Positions 1 to 8,420 of a DNA stretch of 64,000 bases are shown here, in pieces (positions within the stretch are counted from its first letter, which is position 1; each line of letters begins with the position of its first letter). This DNA is from Pseudomonas sp. Leaf58 (lineage in GTDB: Bacteria > Pseudomonadota > Gammaproteobacteria > Pseudomonadales > Pseudomonadaceae), in NCBI RefSeq assembly GCF_003627215.1, contig NZ_CP032677.1, positions 4,283,501 to 4,347,500 on the forward strand, given 5' to 3'. The position numbers and the translations under genes were made by a program. The notes under the pieces were generated by a model. That model saw only the letters and a list, made by a program, of their open reading frames with translations. It did no database searches and was not told the origin of the DNA.

Positions 1-905
1 GGGTGGCGAACCTGGAATTCAACCAGTTCCACCCGACCTGCCTGTACCACCCGCAGGCCAAGAGCTTCCTGATTACCGAAGCCCTGCGCGGCGAAGGCGC
101 CCTGCTGCGCCTGCCCAACGGCGAGCGCTTCATGCCGCGCTTCGACCCGCGTGAAGAGCTCGCCCCGCGCGATATCGTGGCCCGCGCCATCGACCACGAG
201 ATGAAGCGCCTGGGCGTTGACTGCGTTTACCTGGACATCACTCACAAGCCGGCCGACTTCATCAAGAGCCACTTCCCTACGGTATACGAGCGCTGCCTGG
301 CCTTTGGCATCGACATCACGCGCCAACCGATCCCGGTGGTACCGGCGGCGCACTACACCTGTGGCGGGGTGATGGTCGACGACCGCGGCCACACCGACGT
401 GCCCGGGCTGTATGCCATCGGCGAAACCAGCTTCACCGGCCTGCACGGTGCCAACCGCATGGCCAGCAACTCACTGTTGGAGTGCTTCGTCTATGGCCGC
501 TCCGCCGCGGCCGACATTGAGGCGCACCTGGATGAGGTGAACATGCCTAAGGCCCTGCCCGGCTGGGACGCCAGCCAGGTCACCGACTCGGACGAAGACG
601 TGATCATTGCGCACAACTGGGACGAACTGCGGCGCTTCATGTGGGACTACGTGGGCATCGTGCGCACCAGCAAGCGCCTGCAGCGGGCCCAGCACCGTAT
701 TCGCCTGCTGCTGGACGAAATCGACGAGTTCTACAGCAACTACAAAGTCAGCCGCGACCTGATCGAACTGCGCAACCTGGCGCAGGTGGCCGAGCTGATG
801 ATTCTGTCGGCCATGCAGCGCAAGGAAAGCCGCGGACTGCATTACACGCTGGATTACCCGGGCATGCTGGACGAGGCTAAGGACACCATTCTCAGCCCGC
901 TCTGA
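1..905 (+). CDS. nadB: L-aspartate oxidase, C-terminal part (5' end outside window)
   Basis: The open frame enters from the left edge (codon phase set by position 3) and gives 300 residues. NadB oxidises L-aspartate to iminosuccinate, the first step of de novo NAD synthesis, in the cytoplasm with FAD. Visible family marks are EFNQFHPT near the cut end, a [15 protein letters not shown] segment (about residues 147-161 of the visible part) that forms part of the flavin/substrate site, and the long helical C-terminal domain. The first visible codon GTG is internal, not a start. In pseudomonads nadB lies next to the sdhE/ygfX pair, as here. A half REP palindrome follows the stop. Identity is secure; the N-terminal dinucleotide-binding motif is out of view. 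Confidence 0.95.
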   Translation, partial: VANLEFNQFHPTCLYHPQAKSFLITEALRGEGALLRLPNGERFMPRFDPREELAPRDIVARAIDHEMKRLGVDCVYLDITHKPADFIKSHFPTVYERCLAFGIDITRQPIPVVPAAHYTCGGVMVDDRGHTDVPGLYAIGETSFTGLHGANRMASNSLLECFVYGRSAAADIEAHLDEVNMPKALPGWDASQVTDSDEDVIIAHNWDELRRFMWDYVGIVRTSKRLQRAQHRIRLLLDEIDEFYSNYKVSRDLIELRNLAQVAELMILSAMQRKESRGLHYTLDYPGMLDEAKDTILSPL

Positions 906-913
906 AATCGGCG

Positions 914-950
914 TCGCGGCCTTCGCGGGTAAACCCGCTCCCACAGGTAC
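914..950. repeat. Single REP element after nadB
   Basis: The stretch holds the Pseudomonas REP pattern TTCGCGGGTAAACCCGCTCC followed by CACAGG. It sits between the nadB stop and the convergent ygfX gene and may act as a transcript-end hairpin. Confidence 0.7.
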
Positions 951-1015
951 TGCGCAGGCATCAAGCTTGGCGCTGTGCCTGTGGTAACCCGCGAAGAAGC
1001 CAACTCGGTCTTGAC

Positions 1016-1474
1016 CTATGCCCGGTTAACTTCAGCCCACCGCCGGCGGCTGAATTTGAGCCGCACCCGCAAGCGCCGGTGCTCATCAGCCCCCAACGCA
1101 TCCTGCGGTATGCACTGGCTCTCCCCCAGCCACCGCCCCGCCCGCACAAAACGCAACACCACCAGCCCAGGCAACGCGACGCTATCCCGGCACAAACGCA
1201 CCGGCTGCCAGCCGCGGGCACGGCTGAACACGCGCCAGCCGCGCACATCACGACGCAGGCCAACAACGGCATGTTCATGGGTCAGCAGAATACGTCGGGG
1301 AATGGCCCAGCCAGCATGGGCGATACAGGCGGCGATGACAGAAAGCTTGAACCACCCGGGCAGCGGGCTCGCCCATACGGCGAACCACGCCAGCACCTGA
1401 CAACCCAGGTAGGCCGCTAGCAGCAGGCGCGAGCCTTGCCAACGGCACTCGAAACACTCACTTGGGCTGGACAC
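1016..1474 (-). CDS. ygfX: YgfX family membrane protein (sdhE partner)
   Basis: A 152-residue protein with two hydrophobic segments near the N-terminus (about residues 16-33 and 40-58) followed by a basic, Arg/Trp-rich cytoplasmic part. This is the architecture of YgfX/CptA, which in enterobacteria is encoded with sdhE and has been described both as a helper of SdhE and as a toxin-like inner-membrane protein. The start is GTG and overlaps the end of sdhE by 17 bases, which implies translational coupling. The assignment rests on the topology and the sdhE context; sequence identity in this family is low. Confidence 0.75.
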   Translation of the reverse strand: MSSPSECFECRWQGSRLLLAAYLGCQVLAWFAVWASPLPGWFKLSVIAACIAHAGWAIPRRILLTHEHAVVGLRRDVRGWRVFSRARGWQPVRLCRDSVALPGLVVLRFVRAGRWLGESQCIPQDALGADEHRRLRVRLKFSRRRWAEVNRA

Positions 1475-1712
1475 GGTCCAGAATGATACGGACCATGCGC
1501 TGCAGCTCTGGGTCTTCGGACTCGGTGCGTTCCATGAACCAGCCGAACATGTCCTGATCCTCGCAGCTCAACAGACGCACGTAGAGTTCGCGGTCGGTTT
1601 CGTTGAGGGTGGCGTAGACTTCCTGGGTGAAAGGCACCAACAGTACGTCCAGTTCCAGCATGCCACGGCGGCTATGCCAGAAAAGCCGATTGATTTCAGT
1701 TTGTTCGACCAT
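1458..1712 (-). CDS. sdhE: FAD assembly factor SdhE
   Basis: A protein of 84 residues that promotes covalent attachment of FAD to the succinate dehydrogenase flavoprotein SdhA. The family signature RGxxE is present as RGMLE at residues 16-20, and the length equals that of the family. The ATG at 1712 is preferred over upstream codons in the same frame because it has a strong ribosome-binding site (AGGAGGG) and the protein then begins just before the conserved part. It overlaps ygfX downstream and is divergent from ygfZ, with a 133-bp region between them that holds both promoters. Confidence 0.93.
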   Translation of the reverse strand: MVEQTEINRLFWHSRRGMLELDVLLVPFTQEVYATLNETDRELYVRLLSCEDQDMFGWFMERTESEDPELQRMVRIILDRVQPK

Positions 1713-1845
1713 GGGGCCCTCCTCGAGTGGCCCGCCAGTATACAGCCAGGCGAGCGAAGCGACACCGGGCGTTGGTCTAGTCACCTACCTATTTTGTTAC
1801 CGTCGTTCTATGATGGCCGCCAGTCTTTAGCCACCGCGATGACCC

Positions 1846-2787
1846 ATGGCCGATTCCGCTTTCTTCTGCCCCCTGTCCCACGAGGGCATCCTCGCCGTCC
1901 GCGGCTCCGATGCAGGCAAGTTCCTGCAAGGCCAGCTGACCTGCAACATCAACTACCTCAGCCAGGAACACGCCGGCCTCGGCGCCCGCTGCATGGTCAA
2001 GGGGCGCATGCAGTCGAGCTTCCGCATCCTGCCCGAAGGCAACGGCTACCTGCTGGCCATGGCCTGCGAATTGCTCGACGCCCAGTTGGCCGACCTGAAG
2101 AAGTATGCCGTGTTCTCCAAGGCCACGCTGACCGACGAAAGCGCTGCCTGGGTACGTTTTGGCCTGCAGGGTGGCACCGCGGCGCTGCAGGCGCTGGGGC
2201 TGGAAGTGCCAGCAGCCGCGGGCAGCACCGTGCGCCATGAAGGGCTGATCGCCATTACCGTGTCCGCTGACCGCGTAGAGCTGTGGGTGCCGGCAGACAA
2301 CGCCGCCACTGTTCGCCAGGTGCTGGCCGCCGCGCTGCCCGAAGGCAGCCTCAACGACTGGCTGCTGGGGCAAATTCGCGCCGGTATCGGCCAGGTCATG
2401 GGGCCGACCCGCGAGCTGTTCATCCCGCAAATGATCAACTTGCAGGCCGTCGACGGCGTCAGCTTCAAGAAAGGTTGCTACACCGGCCAAGAAATCGTCG
2501 CCCGCATGCAGTACCTGGGCAAACTCAAGCGCCGCCAGTACCGCCTGGCATTGGACCAGCAGGCCATTCCCGCGCCGGGTGCCGAGATCTTCTCGCCCAC
2601 CCATGGTTCGTCGGTCGGTGAAGTGGTCCTTGCGGCGGGCAACGGTGCTGGCTGCGAACTGCTTGCCGTGCTCAGCGCCGAAGCGGTGGAAGACGACAAC
2701 CTGCACCTGGGCAGCCTTGAAGGCCCACGCCTGCAGGTACTGACCCTGCCCTATGAATTGGACCGCGACCGGGAAATCCAGCGCTGA
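1846..2787 (+). CDS. ygfZ: YgfZ family folate-binding Fe-S cluster repair/assembly protein
   Basis: A 313-residue cytoplasmic protein of the YgfZ/GcvT family. The diagnostic motif KGCYTGQE occurs at residues 209-216 with the key cysteine at 211. In E. coli YgfZ helps maintain certain Fe-S enzymes such as MiaB in a tetrahydrofolate-dependent way; the same role is inferred here. The gene is divergent from sdhE, a common arrangement in pseudomonads. It is followed after about 55 bases by an HDOD gene on the same strand. Confidence 0.92.
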   Translation: MADSAFFCPLSHEGILAVRGSDAGKFLQGQLTCNINYLSQEHAGLGARCMVKGRMQSSFRILPEGNGYLLAMACELLDAQLADLKKYAVFSKATLTDESAAWVRFGLQGGTAALQALGLEVPAAAGSTVRHEGLIAITVSADRVELWVPADNAATVRQVLAAALPEGSLNDWLLGQIRAGIGQVMGPTRELFIPQMINLQAVDGVSFKKGCYTGQEIVARMQYLGKLKRRQYRLALDQQAIPAPGAEIFSPTHGSSVGEVVLAAGNGAGCELLAVLSAEAVEDDNLHLGSLEGPRLQVLTLPYELDRDREIQR

Positions 2788-2842
2788 CCAGCCTGCCCCG
2801 CCCATGCGACGGGGCCGCACCCCCACTGCGGTAGACACGCCC

Positions 2843-3649
2843 ATGAACAAGCTGGCCGAGATGGTTCAAGCACAGTTGCTCGATGCCATCGAAAAGGATG
2901 ACCTGGTCTTGCCGACCCTGCCCGAGGTTGCCTTGAGCATCCGCGAAGCAGCGGAAGACAGCGAGATCAGCGTAGCGGCCCTGAGCAAGGTGATCGGTCG
3001 CGATGCGGCCCTTTCGGCGCGCCTGATCAAGGTCGTCAACAGCCCGCTGCTGCGCGCGGCGGTCGAGGTCACCGACCTGCACACCGCCATCACGCGGCTG
3101 GGCATAAACTACAGCTGCAACCTGGCTATAGGCCTGGTCATCGAGCAGATCTTCCACGCGCGCGCGCCGGCGGTGCAGCAAAAGCTGCGCGAAATCTGGG
3201 CCAACAGCCTGGATGTAGCGGGTATCAGCTACGAAATCTGCCGTCGCTATACGCAACTGAAACCCGACCAGGCCACCCTCGGCGGGCTGGTCAACCAGAT
3301 TGGCGCGTTGCCGGTACTGATCTACGCCGAAGAGCACAACGAGCTGTTGTCCGACCCGGTATGCCTGCATTACGTGATCGAACAGATCCAGCCGGTGCTG
3401 GGCGACAAGATCCTCAAGGCCTGGGAGTTTCCGGAGCAACTGGTCAACCTGCCGAGCCAGGTGCAAGACCTGGATCGGCAGACCGACAAGATCGACTACA
3501 TCGACATCGTGCAGATCGCCCGCTGCATCAGCCAACATGGCCGCCACCGGCCACTGGCAGCGCTGCCGGCGTACCGCCACCTGGGGTTGCCGTTCGGTAC
3601 CGAACTAGAAGTGGATGAGCTGCTCGAGGCGCGAAGCATGTTGCGCTAA
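2843..3649 (+). CDS. HDOD domain signalling protein
   Basis: A protein of about 268 residues made almost wholly of an HDOD domain (a degenerate HD hydrolase fold found in bacterial signalling proteins). The pattern LPTLPEVALSIREAAED, then ISVAALSKVIGRDAALSARLIKVVNSP, is characteristic. It lacks the metal-binding HD pair, so it is probably a regulatory, non-enzymatic protein. The ATG at 2843 is chosen because the domain starts soon after it; in-frame start codons at 2804 and 2753 are possible. It lies 55 bp after ygfZ and is probably co-transcribed with it. The partner and pathway are not apparent from the sequence. Confidence 0.8.
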   Translation: MNKLAEMVQAQLLDAIEKDDLVLPTLPEVALSIREAAEDSEISVAALSKVIGRDAALSARLIKVVNSPLLRAAVEVTDLHTAITRLGINYSCNLAIGLVIEQIFHARAPAVQQKLREIWANSLDVAGISYEICRRYTQLKPDQATLGGLVNQIGALPVLIYAEEHNELLSDPVCLHYVIEQIQPVLGDKILKAWEFPEQLVNLPSQVQDLDRQTDKIDYIDIVQIARCISQHGRHRPLAALPAYRHLGLPFGTELEVDELLEARSMLR

Positions 3650-3690
3650 GCGGTGTCAGCCTGCACTGGCCTGTTCGCGGGCGGGCCACG

Positions 3691-3733
3691 CAATCCGGGT
3701 AGGAGCGGGCTTGCCCGCGAAAGGGCCGGCACA
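3691..3733. repeat. REP element between convergent HDOD gene and tctE
   Basis: The stretch carries GGAGCGGGCTTGCCCGCGAA followed by AGGGCCGG, the REP consensus. A degenerate partner (TTCGCGGGCGGGCC, about 3664-3677) precedes it. It lies in the 93-bp gap between two converging genes. Confidence 0.75.
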
Positions 3734-3742
3734 GGCAACACA

Positions 3743-5122
3743 TCAATCTGCGATAAAACTCACCCGCACCCGCAACCCGCCTTTTTCGCCATCATGCAGG
3801 CTGACCTGCGCCAGATGCGCCCGGCAGATCTCGCCAACGATCGCCAACCCTAGCCCACTGCCCTGTGCACTGCGCCGATAGAAACGCTCGAATACCCGCT
3901 CGCGCTCGGCCTCGGGGATGCCCGGCCCGTCGTCCTCCACCTCCAGCACCGCTGGCGCCACCACTCGCAAAATCACGTTGCCGCCCGCGGGCGTATGCGC
4001 CAAGGCATTGTCCACCAAGTTACTGAGCAGCTCGTTGAGCAGCGTTGGCTCGCCCTTCAACCACACCGGCGCCTCGGCCTCCAGGGCCAGTGCCACCCCG
4101 CGTTTGTGCGCCAGTGGCGCCATGGCCATGCCCAGTTCGCGGGCCAACTGGCTCAGGTCAAGGCGCTGCGCGCCACCTTCGGCAATCGCCCGCGCGCCGT
4201 TCTCGACCCGCGCCAACGACAGAAGCTGGTTAGCCAGATGAGTCAGCCGGTCGGTGCCTTGGGCGGCAGCCTCCAGTGTCTGCCGCCACTCCTGCGGTTC
4301 GCAGGAGCGCAAGCCCAATTCGACACGCGCCTTCAGGGCCGCCAGTGGCGTGCGCAACTCGTGGGCAGCGTCGGCGATAAACTGCGCCTGGCGCTCGAAC
4401 TGGCCGCGCAAGCGCTCGGTGAAATGGTTGAGCGCCCGCACCAGCGGGCTGAGTTCGCGTTGCACCTGCACCACCGGCAAGGCCCGCAGGTCGTCCGGCT
4501 GGCGCTCCTCCACTGCCGTGCGCAGGCGCTCCAACGGCCGCAACGCGGCACTCACGGCAAACCACACCATCACCAGCGCGCCCAGCGCCAGCATACCCAG
4601 GCGCAGCAAGGTATCGGCCATCAGCCCACGGGCCATGCTCACCCGTGCCTCCTCGGTTTCGGCCACGCGGATTTCCGCCATGCCGTTCATGTTCGGTTCG
4701 CTTACCGGCTTCAGCAGGCTGACCACCCGCACGTCCTGGCCCAGGTAGGTGGCGTTGTAAAACCGTGCCAACGCCGGGTAGTCGTCGGTGCGCGGCGTAC
4801 CCGGCGGCGGCGGCGGCAAGTTCTCGTAACCGGAAATCAGCCGTTGCTTGATGTCCAGCACCGTGTAGTAGATGCGCCCGGCACTGTCGTAGGCGAACGT
4901 GTCCAGGGCCACGTAGGGCACGTCCGCGCTCAGCGAACCGTCACGCTGCGACACGCCGGCAGCAATGGTCCGCGCCGAGGCCAGCAGCGTGCGGTCATAG
5001 GCGGTGTCGGCGGCCTCGCGGCCGTTCCAGTAGGCACTTAGCCCGCTGGCCAGCATCAGCACCACCAGCAGCAAGGCCAAGTTGCCCAGCAAGCGCCCGC
5101 GCAGGCTGCCGTTGTCACGCAT
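3743..5122 (-). CDS. tctE: Sensor histidine kinase TctE (tricarboxylate two-component system)
   Basis: A 459-residue inner-membrane kinase. It has an N-terminal transmembrane helix (about residues 11-30), a periplasmic sensing domain, a second helix (about 155-180), HAMP, then the H-box AHELRTPL with phosphoacceptor His254, the N-box NLVDNALAHTP, and the G boxes DDGPGIPE and GSGLGLAIV. I start it at the ATG that overlaps the end of tctD by 8 bases (ATGCGTGA); a TTG 12 bases upstream is the alternative. The neighbouring tctCBA and porin genes indicate that it senses citrate-like tricarboxylates, as for TctE of Salmonella and Pseudomonas. Kinase function is certain; the ligand is inferred. Confidence 0.88.
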   Translation of the reverse strand: MRDNGSLRGRLLGNLALLLVVLMLASGLSAYWNGREAADTAYDRTLLASARTIAAGVSQRDGSLSADVPYVALDTFAYDSAGRIYYTVLDIKQRLISGYENLPPPPPGTPRTDDYPALARFYNATYLGQDVRVVSLLKPVSEPNMNGMAEIRVAETEEARVSMARGLMADTLLRLGMLALGALVMVWFAVSAALRPLERLRTAVEERQPDDLRALPVVQVQRELSPLVRALNHFTERLRGQFERQAQFIADAAHELRTPLAALKARVELGLRSCEPQEWRQTLEAAAQGTDRLTHLANQLLSLARVENGARAIAEGGAQRLDLSQLARELGMAMAPLAHKRGVALALEAEAPVWLKGEPTLLNELLSNLVDNALAHTPAGGNVILRVVAPAVLEVEDDGPGIPEAERERVFERFYRRSAQGSGLGLAIVGEICRAHLAQVSLHDGEKGGLRVRVSFIAD

Positions 5123-5786
5123 CGCGGTGCTCAAGCAGGTAGCCCAAACCGCGGAAGGTGACGATGGCCACTGGGTGGCCGTCGAGCTTCTTGCGCAGGC
5201 GGTGGATATAGATTTCGATGGCGTCAGGGCTGGCCTCTTCGTCCAGGCCGAACACCTGCGCGGCCAGTTGTTCCTTGCTCATTACCCGGCCCGGGCGGGC
5301 AATCAGCGCTTCCAGCACGCTCTGCTCGCGCGAAGTCAGGGTCAGGTTATCGTCACCCAAGGTGAAGCGCCGGGTGTCCAGGTCGTACACCAGCGGCCCA
5401 CAGCGTTGCTGGCGCTCGCCGCCGAGCACGCTGCGCCGCAGCAGGGCCTTGACCCGCGCTTCCAGCTCAGTCAGTTCGAATGGCTTGGCCAGGTAATCGT
5501 CGGCGCCCAAGTTCAGGCCGTGGACGCGGTCCTTGACGTCGCTGCGCGCGGTCAGCATCAGCACCGGCAAGGTCTTGCCGCGGCCGCGCAAGCGCGCCAG
5601 TACTTCGAAACCATCCATGCGCGGCAAACCGACATCCAGCACCGCCACGGCGTACTCCTCACTGGCCAGGGCCAGGTCGGCGGCCACGCCGTCGTGCAAC
5701 ACATCCACGGTCAGGCCGTGGCTTTTCAAGGCCTGGGCCACGCTTTCGGCCAGTTGCAGGTGGTCTTCGACCAGCAGCACACGCAT
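5115..5786 (-). CDS. tctD: Response regulator TctD (OmpR family)
   Basis: A 223-residue protein with an N-terminal receiver domain (acidic pocket E7/D8, phosphoacceptor D51 in LDVGLPRMDG, conserved K in LAKPFE) and a C-terminal OmpR/PhoB winged helix (IEIYIHRLRKKL recognition region). The ATG is preceded by GGGAGA. The gene is transcribed divergently from opdH-tctCBA across a 200-bp region that contains direct repeats of GAAAGGTT at one-helical-turn spacing, a plausible binding site for this protein. In P. aeruginosa the orthologous pair flanks opdH and tctCBA, and tricarboxylates induce the transporter; the same is inferred here. Confidence 0.9.
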   Translation of the reverse strand: MRVLLVEDHLQLAESVAQALKSHGLTVDVLHDGVAADLALASEEYAVAVLDVGLPRMDGFEVLARLRGRGKTLPVLMLTARSDVKDRVHGLNLGADDYLAKPFELTELEARVKALLRRSVLGGERQQRCGPLVYDLDTRRFTLGDDNLTLTSREQSVLEALIARPGRVMSKEQLAAQVFGLDEEASPDAIEIYIHRLRKKLDGHPVAIVTFRGLGYLLEHRDA

Positions 5787-5862
5787 CGGATTCTCCCTGC
5801 TTGGGTGGGGGCGGTGGCGCGGAGTGTACCGCTGTCGGCAGGCCTGTGAAGCCCTGCCAACA

Positions 5863-5894
5863 AACCTTTCACGCTGAAAGGTTAGCGAAAGGTT
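5863..5894. promoter_or_regulatory. Putative TctD operator: inverted plus direct GAAAGGTT repeats
   Basis: AACCTTTC at 5863-5870 and GAAAGGTT at 5876-5883 form a perfect 8-bp inverted repeat with a 5-base spacer. A second GAAAGGTT follows at 5887-5894, exactly 11 bp from the previous copy. Tandem direct repeats at 10-11 bp spacing are how OmpR-family regulators bind. The site lies about 100 bp before opdH and 80-110 bp before tctD. Assignment to TctD is inference from position and geometry. Confidence 0.5.
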
Positions 5895-5960
5895 CGTTGC
5901 CTAGCATCGCACCACGGTCGCCCTTCGCGCCGAATAAAGCACCAGCAAGGTGCAACGAAT

Positions 5961-5971
5961 AAGAACAATAA
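5961..5971 (+). promoter_or_regulatory. Putative Hfq/Crc (CA-motif) target before opdH
   Basis: Two overlapping AANAANAA matches (AAGAACAA, AACAATAA) lie immediately before the ACGGAG ribosome-binding site of opdH. The second fits the stricter AANAAYAA form of the Pseudomonas catabolite-repression motif. Confidence 0.5.
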
Positions 5972-5986
5972 ACGGAGTCATCGACG

Positions 5987-7276
5987 ATGCTGTCATCGCA
6001 GCCGCAGGCGTTCGCGCCTACCCGTTCCTTTGCCGCACGCCCCTCTGCCATCGTCAGCGCCCTTGCGCTCGCCGGTGTCGCCCCGATGAGCCAGGCCGCC
6101 TTCTTCGACGACAGCACGGCCAGCTTCGAAACCCGCAACATGTACTTCAACCGCGACTTCCGCGACGGCACCAGCGCGCAGCAATCCAAGCGCGACGAAT
6201 GGGCCCAGGGCTTCATCCTCAATTTCGAATCCGGCTATACCGATGGCGCCGTGGGCTTCGGCCTGGATGCGTTGGGCATGCTGGGTATCAAGCTCGACTC
6301 CAGCCCAGACCGCACCGACACCGGCCTGCTGCCGACTCACGATGACGGCAAGGCCGCCGACGAATATTCCAAGCTTGGCCTGACCGGCAAGGTGAAGGTG
6401 TCGCAGACCGAGCTGAAGATCGGCACCTTGATCCCCGAGCTGCCAACCCTGCAGCCCAATGACGGACGCATCCTGCCGCAAACCTTCGAAGGCGGCCTGC
6501 TGACCTCGAAGGAGGTCAAGGGCCTGACCTTTACCGGCGGCCGCCTGGACAAGGCCAAGGACCGCAACGACACCAATTGGGAAGACCTGGCGCTGAACAA
6601 CAAGAATGGCCGTTTCGGCGGTTCGTTCAGCGCGGACAATTTGGCCCTGGGCGGCCTGGACTATCAGTTCACCGACCGCATCACCGGCAGCTACCACTTC
6701 GCTCAACTCGATGATATCTACCGCCAGCACTTCATCGGCATGGTCGCCACCCAGCCATGGGGCCCGGGCACCTTCGGCGCCGACCTGCGCTTGGCGGTCA
6801 GTGACGATGCGGGTGCCGCCAAGGCCGGCAATATCGACAACACCACCGTCAACGGCATGCTCAGCTACGCCCTGGGCGGGCACAAGGTCAGTGCCGCCTG
6901 GCAGCAGCTGTCTGGCGACAGCGCCTTCCCGTACGTCGATGGCGCCGACCCGTACCTGGTCAACTTCGTTCAGATCAACGACTTCGCCGGCGCCGACGAA
7001 CGTTCTTGGCAAGCGCGTTACGACTACAACTTTGCCGCCCTCGGCGTACCCGGCTTGACCTTCATGACCCGCTATATCAGCGGTGACAACGTCAGCCGCG
7101 CCGCAGCTGGCGAGGGCAAGGAATGGGAACGCGATACCGAAATGAAGTACGTGGTACAAAGCGGCCCGTTGAAAAACGTCGCCGTGCGCCTGCGCAACGC
7201 CACCTTCCGCTCCAATTTTGCCCGCGACGCCGACGAAGTGCGGCTGCTGGTGAGCTACAGCGTGGCGCTGTGGTAA
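5987..7276 (+). CDS. opdH: OprD-family outer-membrane porin, tricarboxylate type (OpdH-like)
   Basis: A 429-residue precursor with a long N-terminal signal region ending near VAPMSQA-AFFDD, then an OprD-type 18-strand barrel. Marks are ETRNMYFNRDFRDG near the mature start, QGFILNFESGYTDGAVGFGLD, and a C-terminal strand ending in aromatic residues (SYSVALW). Its position directly before tctC and opposite tctD, as for OpdH (PA0755) in P. aeruginosa, indicates passage of cis-aconitate/citrate-type substrates through the outer membrane. The ATG has an ACGGAG ribosome-binding site. It is 46 bp from tctC and in the same operon. The family is sure; substrate specificity is by context. Confidence 0.88.
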   Translation: MLSSQPQAFAPTRSFAARPSAIVSALALAGVAPMSQAAFFDDSTASFETRNMYFNRDFRDGTSAQQSKRDEWAQGFILNFESGYTDGAVGFGLDALGMLGIKLDSSPDRTDTGLLPTHDDGKAADEYSKLGLTGKVKVSQTELKIGTLIPELPTLQPNDGRILPQTFEGGLLTSKEVKGLTFTGGRLDKAKDRNDTNWEDLALNNKNGRFGGSFSADNLALGGLDYQFTDRITGSYHFAQLDDIYRQHFIGMVATQPWGPGTFGADLRLAVSDDAGAAKAGNIDNTTVNGMLSYALGGHKVSAAWQQLSGDSAFPYVDGADPYLVNFVQINDFAGADERSWQARYDYNFAALGVPGLTFMTRYISGDNVSRAAAGEGKEWERDTEMKYVVQSGPLKNVAVRLRNATFRSNFARDADEVRLLVSYSVALW

Positions 7277-7293
7277 CCCCCTAGCGGTAATCC

Positions 7294-7304
7294 AATAACA
7301 ACAA
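7294..7304 (+). promoter_or_regulatory. Putative Hfq/Crc (CA-motif) target before tctC
   Basis: Overlapping AATAACAA and AACAACAA matches lie 19-29 bases before the tctC ATG, just upstream of its CGGAG ribosome-binding site. This placement suits translational repression by Hfq/Crc. Confidence 0.5.
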
Positions 7305-7322
7305 CGCTTACGGAGATTGACG

Positions 7323-8303
7323 ATGACCTTTTCACTGCGCCGCCTCGTCCTCGCTACCGGCTGCCTGCTGCTGGCCGGCAACGCCCTCGCTGCCGAACCG
7401 AAACGCCCCGAATGCATCGCCCCCGCCTCACCCGGCGGTGGCTTCGACCTGACCTGCAAGCTGGTGCAAAGCGCCCTGGTGCAGGAAAAGATCCTCAGCA
7501 AGCCAATGCGTGTCACCTACATGCCTGGCGGTGTCGGCGCGGTGGCCTATAACGCCGTGGTCGCCCAGCGCCCGGCTGATGCCGGCACCCTGGTGGCCTG
7601 GTCCAGCGGCTCGCTGCTGAACCTGGCCCAAGGCAAGTTCGGCCGTTTCGACGAGAACGCGGTGAAATGGCTGGCCGCTGTCGGCACCAGCTATGGCGCC
7701 ATCGCAGTCAAGAGCGACTCGCCCTACAAGACCCTCGACGACCTGGTCGCGGCGCTGAAAAAAGACCCAAGCAAGGTGGTGATCGGCTCCGGCGGCACCG
7801 TCGGCAGCCAGGACTGGATGCAGACCGCGCTGATCGCCAAGGCCGCTGGCATCAACCCGCGTGACTTGCGCTACGTGGCCCTGGAAGGCGGCGGTGAAAT
7901 CGCCACGGCCCTGCTGGGTGGGCACATCCAGGTGGGCTCGACCGACATCTCCGACTCCATGCCACACATCCAGAGCGGCAACATGCGCATCCTTGCGGTG
8001 TTCTCGGAAAACCGCCTGGACGAGCCCGAGATGAAAGACATCCCCACCGCCAAGGAACAGGGCTACGACATCGTTTGGCCGGTCGTGCGCGGCTTCTACC
8101 TGGGGCCCAAGGTAAGCGACGAAGACTACGCCTGGTGGAAGGCCTCGTTCGACAAGATGCTGGCCTCCGAAGACTTCGCCAAGCTGCGTGACCAGCGCGA
8201 GCTGTTCCCGTTTGCCATGACCGGCGAAGAGCTGGACAGCTATGTGAAAAAGCAAGTGGCTGACTACAAGGCACTGGCCAGGGAATTTGGCCTGATCCAG
8301 TAA
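7323..8303 (+). CDS. tctC: Periplasmic tricarboxylate-binding protein TctC
   Basis: A 326-residue precursor; the first 23 residues (basic start, LVLATGCLLLAGNALA) are a signal peptide. The mature part is a Bug/TctC solute receptor: SPGGGFDLTCKLVQ and MPGGVGAVAYN near the N-terminus are the family's ligand loops that hold carboxylates. It delivers substrate to the TctA/TctB membrane parts encoded next. ATG 7323 is used rather than the TTG six bases upstream, because CGGAG is well spaced to it. A REPIN of about 80 bp separates it from tctB. Confidence 0.93.
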   Translation: MTFSLRRLVLATGCLLLAGNALAAEPKRPECIAPASPGGGFDLTCKLVQSALVQEKILSKPMRVTYMPGGVGAVAYNAVVAQRPADAGTLVAWSSGSLLNLAQGKFGRFDENAVKWLAAVGTSYGAIAVKSDSPYKTLDDLVAALKKDPSKVVIGSGGTVGSQDWMQTALIAKAAGINPRDLRYVALEGGGEIATALLGGHIQVGSTDISDSMPHIQSGNMRILAVFSENRLDEPEMKDIPTAKEQGYDIVWPVVRGFYLGPKVSDEDYAWWKASFDKMLASEDFAKLRDQRELFPFAMTGEELDSYVKKQVADYKALAREFGLIQ

Positions 8304-8322
8304 GCCACCTTTTCACCAATCC

Positions 8323-8405
8323 CTGTGGGAGCGGGCGTGCCCGCGAAGAGCAAACCGCGGTGCCTGGTACCAGCGCCGGAGTTCGCGGGCTTGCCCGCTC
8401 CCACA
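8323..8405. repeat. REPIN (inverted REP pair) between tctC and tctB
   Basis: CTGTGGGAGCGGGCGTGCCC at 8323-8342 and its inverted partner TTCGCGGGCTTGCCCGCTCC at 8382-8401 (followed by CACA) form a hairpin pair inside the tct operon. It fills most of the 117-bp tctC-tctB gap and could stabilise the upstream tctC message, raising the binding protein relative to the membrane parts. Confidence 0.85.
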
Positions 8406-8420
8406 AACGAGGACTTTGCA

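Noticed and set aside
5993..7516. 507-codon minus-strand frame over opdH
   Set aside because: Shadow of GC-rich codon bias; the plus strand encodes a clear porin. The same applies to long antisense frames over ttgB (47315-49192), bglX (23341-25002) and kgtP (28882-30717).
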